Shown: piece by piece, positions 60,725-64,000 of the stretch
Layout of the letters: each line of letters opens with the position of its first letter
Position numbering within the stretch: position 1 is the first letter of the stretch
Origin: Chryseobacterium echinoideorum
Lineage (GTDB): Bacteria > Bacteroidota > Bacteroidia > Flavobacteriales > Weeksellaceae
Direction: 5' to 3'
DNA: 64,000 nucleotides
Assembly: GCF_007474535.1 (NCBI RefSeq)
Contig: NZ_VKNW01000002.1
Span: forward strand, 302,800-366,799
Position numbers and translations under genes: made by a program
Notes under the pieces: model-generated
Database searches by the model: none
Told to the model about the DNA's origin: nothing
The model's input: only the letters and a program-made list of their open reading frames with translations

Positions 60725-63676
60725 ATGCCAAAAATAAGATTAAATAAAGCGGTTAAGGAATTCAACATTTCGATGTCCAGATTGGTAGAGTTTTTACAGT
60801 CTAAGGGTTTCGAGGTTGAAAGCAATCCTAACGCTCAATTAGAAGAAGCGGCATATTCTGCATTGGAAGCTGAGTTTGCCAAAGATGGTGAACAGCGTAA
60901 AGCTTCCCATGAGGTGGTGATATCTAAAGTTCCGGAAGAAAAGCTGGAAATTGAAGAAAAGAAAACCCCCGAAGTAATAAGAGCTAAAGCTAATATAAAA
61001 CCGGAAACCAGAATTTTAGGTAAAATAGATCTTGAACCTAAAAAGGAGGAACCCGTGGCTAAAGAGCCTTTTCCTGAGCCTTCTCAACCAGAAGAAAAAC
61101 AAAAAGAGGAGGTGAAAGAAGTAAAAGAAACAGAAATACCTGCTCCTGAAGTAAAGTCAGCTCCTGAAAAACAGGAATTTAAAGTATTGGATAAAATTGA
61201 TCTCTCACAGATAGAAAGTAGCAGAAACAGACCTGCAAAAAAAGAAAAACCAAAAGCTGAAGAGAAAAAAATAGCTGAACCTGCAAAAGAAACTCCAAAG
61301 GCAGTTGAAAAACCTGTACAAAAAGCAGAAGAACCTAAACCATCTGCTCCTACAGAAGAATCTCAGGAGCCTCAGAAGATAGAAACGGTTTACCAGAAAC
61401 TTGATGGACCTAAAATTGTTGGCGAAAAAATAGATCTAACTCAATTTGCCCCAAAACCAAATTCAGGAGCGAAAAAGAAGAGAAAAAGAATAGAGAAACC
61501 GGGTGGTTCTAACCAAAATAACGGCAATAACCAACAAGGTGGAAATCAGCAAGGCAATCGTCCTCAAGGACAAGGCGGACAAAACCGTCAGGGACAAGGT
61601 GGACAAAATCGTCCGCAAGGTCAAGGCGGACAAGGCGGTGGAAGCCGTTTTGGAAATAATAATCAGGGCAATCGTCCACCAGGACAAGGCGGACAGGGCG
61701 GAAACAGAGGAGGCTTCAACAGAGGCGGACAAGGAAACAGACCTGGTCAGAGAACAATGCCTGTAGAATTAACTGATGAGCAGGTTAAAAACCAAATCAA
61801 GGAAACTTTAGAAAAGCTTACCAATAAAGGAGGTAAATCTAAATCTTCCAAACACAGAAAAGATAAAAGAAGTTTCCGTAGAGAGCAGGATGAGCGTCAG
61901 CAGGAAATAGATGCAGCAGACAGAACATTGAAAGTAACCGAATTCATCACTGTTGGTGAATTAGCAAGCTTAATGAATGTTTCTCCTACAGAAGTTATTT
62001 CTGCTTGTTTCTCATTAGGAGTTATGGTTACCATGAACCAAAGATTAGAAGCTGATACACTACTGTTGGTAGCTGATGAATTTGGTTATAAAATAGAATT
62101 CTCAGATGCTGATCTTGAAGATGCAGACTCTGAAGAAGATATGGATACAGAAGAAAGTTTATTACCTAGAGCGCCAATCGTTACCGTAATGGGACACGTT
62201 GACCATGGTAAAACTTCATTACTGGATTATGTAAGAAAAACTAACGTGATTGCAGGTGAATCGGGTGGAATTACTCAGCACATCGGAGCTTATAACGTGA
62301 AATTGGAAAATGGTCAGAGAATTACATTCTTAGATACTCCGGGTCACGAAGCATTTACAGCGATGAGAGCGAGAGGTGCACAGGTTACAGATATTGCGAT
62401 TATCGTAATTGCTGCGGATGATGATGTAATGCCTCAGACGAAAGAAGCAATTTCTCACGCTCAGGCAGCAGGTGTTCCGATGATTATAGCAATCAATAAA
62501 GTAGACAAACCGAATGCTAACCCGGATAATATCCGTCAACAGCTTTCCGGAATGAATATTTTGGTAGAAGAATGGGGTGGAAATGTTCAGGCGCAGGAAA
62601 TTTCTGCAAAATTTGGTAACAACGTAGATGCGTTATTGGAAAAAGTATTGCTTCAGGCAGAAATGCTTGAGCTTAAAGCAAATCCTGAACGTGCTGCAAA
62701 TGGTGTTGTAATTGAGGCTTCATTAGACAAAGGAAGAGGTTATGTAGCAACCATGCTTGTACAGACCGGAACTTTAAGAGTGGGAGATTATGTTGTAGCG
62801 GGTAAAAATCATGGTAAAGTAAAAGCTTTGCTTGATGAAAGAGGTAAAAATCTTTCAGAGGCCGGTCCATCAATTCCTGCAACAATATTAGGTTTAGACG
62901 GAGCGCCTACAGCAGGGGATAAATTCCGTGTTTATGCTGATGAAGGTGAAGGTAAATCAATTGCCAACAAGAGAGAGCAACTACAGAGAGAATTGTCAAT
63001 CAGAACCAAGAAGCATACAACCCTTGAAGAATTGGGCAGACGTATTGCTTTAGGAGAATTTAAAGAATTGAATATTATCCTTAAAGGGGACGTAGATGGT
63101 TCTGTAGAAGCATTGTCTGATCAGTTACAGAGATTGTCTACCGAAGAAATCAGCGTCAATATCCTTCACTCAGGTGTCGGACAAATTACCGAGTCGGATA
63201 TCAACTTAGCAGCAGCGTCTGATGCAATTATTATCGGATTCAACGTAAGAGCCGGAGCTAACGCAAAAGATCTTGCAGATCGTGAGGAGATTGAAATCAG
63301 AACATATTCTGTTATCTACAAAGCAATTGATGAGGTAAAAGAAGCTATGGAAGGAATGCTTTCCCCTGAAATTCAGGAACAGGTAATCGGTAATGTGGAA
63401 ATCCGTGAAGTATTTAAAATCTCTAAAGTAGGAACCATTGCAGGATGTATGGTTCTTACTGGAAAAGTTACCAGAAACTCTAAAGTTCGTTTGCTAAGAG
63501 ATGGTATTGTTAAATTTGACGGTGAACTCGAAAGTTTGAAGCGTTTTAAAGACGATGTAAAAGAAGTAACCAAAGGTTACGAATGTGGTTTGAATTTGAA
63601 AGGCTATAATGATATCGAACAGGGCGACATTCTTGAAGTATACGAAGAAGTAGCTGTGAAGAAAAAATTGAAATAA
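60725..63676 (+). CDS. infB: Translation initiation factor IF-2
   Basis: GTPase that brings initiator tRNA to the ribosome. The 983 residues consist of an N-terminal IF2_N helix region ([32 protein letters not shown]), a long Glu/Lys/Pro-rich linker (about 60-245), a Gly/Gln/Asn/Arg-rich low-complexity stretch (about 258-343), a second IF2_N region near 395-450 ([25 protein letters not shown]), and the GTPase domain with GHVDHGKTS near 490-498, DTPGHEAF near 537-544 and NKVDKP near 591-596. Domains II to IV follow to a normal end. Expected start ATG at 60725. The final gene of rimP-nusA-infB, closed by a terminator. Confidence 0.95.
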   Translation: MPKIRLNKAVKEFNISMSRLVEFLQSKGFEVESNPNAQLEEAAYSALEAEFAKDGEQRKASHEVVISKVPEEKLEIEEKKTPEVIRAKANIKPETRILGKIDLEPKKEEPVAKEPFPEPSQPEEKQKEEVKEVKETEIPAPEVKSAPEKQEFKVLDKIDLSQIESSRNRPAKKEKPKAEEKKIAEPAKETPKAVEKPVQKAEEPKPSAPTEESQEPQKIETVYQKLDGPKIVGEKIDLTQFAPKPNSGAKKKRKRIEKPGGSNQNNGNNQQGGNQQGNRPQGQGGQNRQGQGGQNRPQGQGGQGGGSRFGNNNQGNRPPGQGGQGGNRGGFNRGGQGNRPGQRTMPVELTDEQVKNQIKETLEKLTNKGGKSKSSKHRKDKRSFRREQDERQQEIDAADRTLKVTEFITVGELASLMNVSPTEVISACFSLGVMVTMNQRLEADTLLLVADEFGYKIEFSDADLEDADSEEDMDTEESLLPRAPIVTVMGHVDHGKTSLLDYVRKTNVIAGESGGITQHIGAYNVKLENGQRITFLDTPGHEAFTAMRARGAQVTDIAIIVIAADDDVMPQTKEAISHAQAAGVPMIIAINKVDKPNANPDNIRQQLSGMNILVEEWGGNVQAQEISAKFGNNVDALLEKVLLQAEMLELKANPERAANGVVIEASLDKGRGYVATMLVQTGTLRVGDYVVAGKNHGKVKALLDERGKNLSEAGPSIPATILGLDGAPTAGDKFRVYADEGEGKSIANKREQLQRELSIRTKKHTTLEELGRRIALGEFKELNIILKGDVDGSVEALSDQLQRLSTEEISVNILHSGVGQITESDINLAAASDAIIIGFNVRAGANAKDLADREEIEIRTYSVIYKAIDEVKEAMEGMLSPEIQEQVIGNVEIREVFKISKVGTIAGCMVLTGKVTRNSKVRLLRDGIVKFDGELESLKRFKDDVKEVTKGYECGLNLKGYNDIEQGDILEVYEEVAVKKKLK
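61500..61755 (+). repeat. Gly/Gln/Asn-rich repeat tract inside infB
   Basis: About 255 bases of imperfect short repeats built on GGACAAGGCGGA and relatives, encoding QGQGGQNR- and [12 protein letters not shown] units. The unit number probably varies between strains. It remains in frame and does not interrupt IF-2. Confidence 0.8.
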
Positions 63677-63701
63677 TTTAATTTTGTATATATTAGAAAT
63701 T

Positions 63702-63735
63702 CTCCTGTGTCGAAAGATGCAGGAGGATTTTGTTT
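63702..63735 (+). terminator. Terminator after infB
   Basis: A stem of CTCCTG with CAGGAG, extended inside by TC and GA around a GAAA-type loop, followed by TTTTGTTTTT. It starts 26 bases past the infB stop codon. Confidence 0.8.
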
Positions 63736-64000
63736 TTAAATGATTTAATCAAATTTTTATGAGTTGAAAATTTTTTTATGAATGAAATTATTTTATAGTT
63801 TTTGAATTAAAGTTTATTTGTTTTACACTTAAACTACTTACAAATCTATTTCGGAGGTATTTTTTTCAGGAGCTATATCCCGCTTTTCACTTTTCCTTTT
63901 TGCTTTTTTTTAAAATTTTTCTCACAGTTATTCAGGGAGTTAAGGGGAGATATTAATTTAGGATTAATTTTATGTTAAATAAATTTGGAGTTTGGGGGAA
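63736..64000. other. Non-coding A+T-rich end of the window
   Basis: No gene is supported here. It contains a short GC-richer segment (AGGAGCTATATCCCGC at about 63868-63885) of a kind that recurs, as far as I remember, between genes of related flavobacteria. An ATG at 63972 begins a frame (MLNKFGVWG) that runs off the window and cannot be judged. Confidence 0.3.

Noticed and set aside
61500..61755. CRISPR-like array
   Set aside because: The repeats are short, imperfect, without spacers and in frame with IF-2.
61463..61766. Open frames on both strands inside infB
   Set aside because: They come from the low-complexity repeat tract, which stays open in several frames; only the IF-2 frame is supported.
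63972..64000. Start of a new gene at the window end
   Set aside because: Only nine codons are visible, with no promoter match close to it; not enough to call.

Overview
The window looks like a chromosome segment of a flavobacterium close to Chryseobacterium (Weeksellaceae). The reasons are high A+T content, Bacteroidetes -7 boxes (TAnnTTTG) ahead of many genes, little sign of Shine-Dalgarno sequences, proteins with type IX secretion (T9SS) type B C-terminal sorting domains, and genes typical of this group such as bacterial GH3, a SulP/carbonic anhydrase pair and a short NusA. I see no tRNA, rRNA, CRISPR array, insertion sequence or phage gene.

Layout. (1) 1-14483, nearly all minus strand: the 5' part of nadB, a nitroreductase, three large secreted adhesin-like T9SS proteins (two are close paralogs), rnhA and dnaB, an MFS exporter, a small lipoprotein, a GH3 enzyme, a small secreted repeat protein and another lipoprotein. 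(2) 14732-20774, plus strand: mfd, two related lipoproteins and pth. (3) 20863-23551, minus strand: carbonic anhydrase, a small membrane protein and a SulP anion transporter, probably one bicarbonate unit. (4) 23648-58636: a surface-polysaccharide locus of about 35 kb, almost all minus strand and read from ugd towards 24 kb. (5) 58925-63676, plus strand: rimP-nusA-infB.

The polysaccharide locus starts with nucleotide-sugar genes (ugd, rmlB, rmlA) and continues with a nonulosonic-acid block: LegB-like dehydratase, LegC-like aminotransferase, NeuD/PglD-like acyltransferase, a GT-A protein, a LegI/NeuB-like synthase, a CBS nucleotidyltransferase, a YhcH-family protein, an SpsF-like cytidylyltransferase, a second divergent NeuB/SpsE-like synthase and an SGNH hydrolase. 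Then come the Wzm/Wzt ABC exporter and a long run of glycosyltransferases, an asparagine-synthase-like amidotransferase, acyltransferases and an FkbM-type methyltransferase broken by one in-frame stop. Three plus-strand genes (28982-31975) sit inverted inside the run. The likely product is an O-antigen- or capsule-like glycan made in the cytoplasm and exported by the ABC transporter. I see no Wzx or Wzy.

The most interesting points are the tightly overlapping module with two synthases, a YhcH-family protein and an SGNH hydrolase; the missing 2-epimerase (LegG/NeuC) and missing rmlC/rmlD; a terminator-like hairpin overlapping a 13-codon ORF ahead of rimP-nusA-infB; and four genes with the exact arrangement TAnnTTTG-N4-ATG, which predicts leaderless mRNAs.
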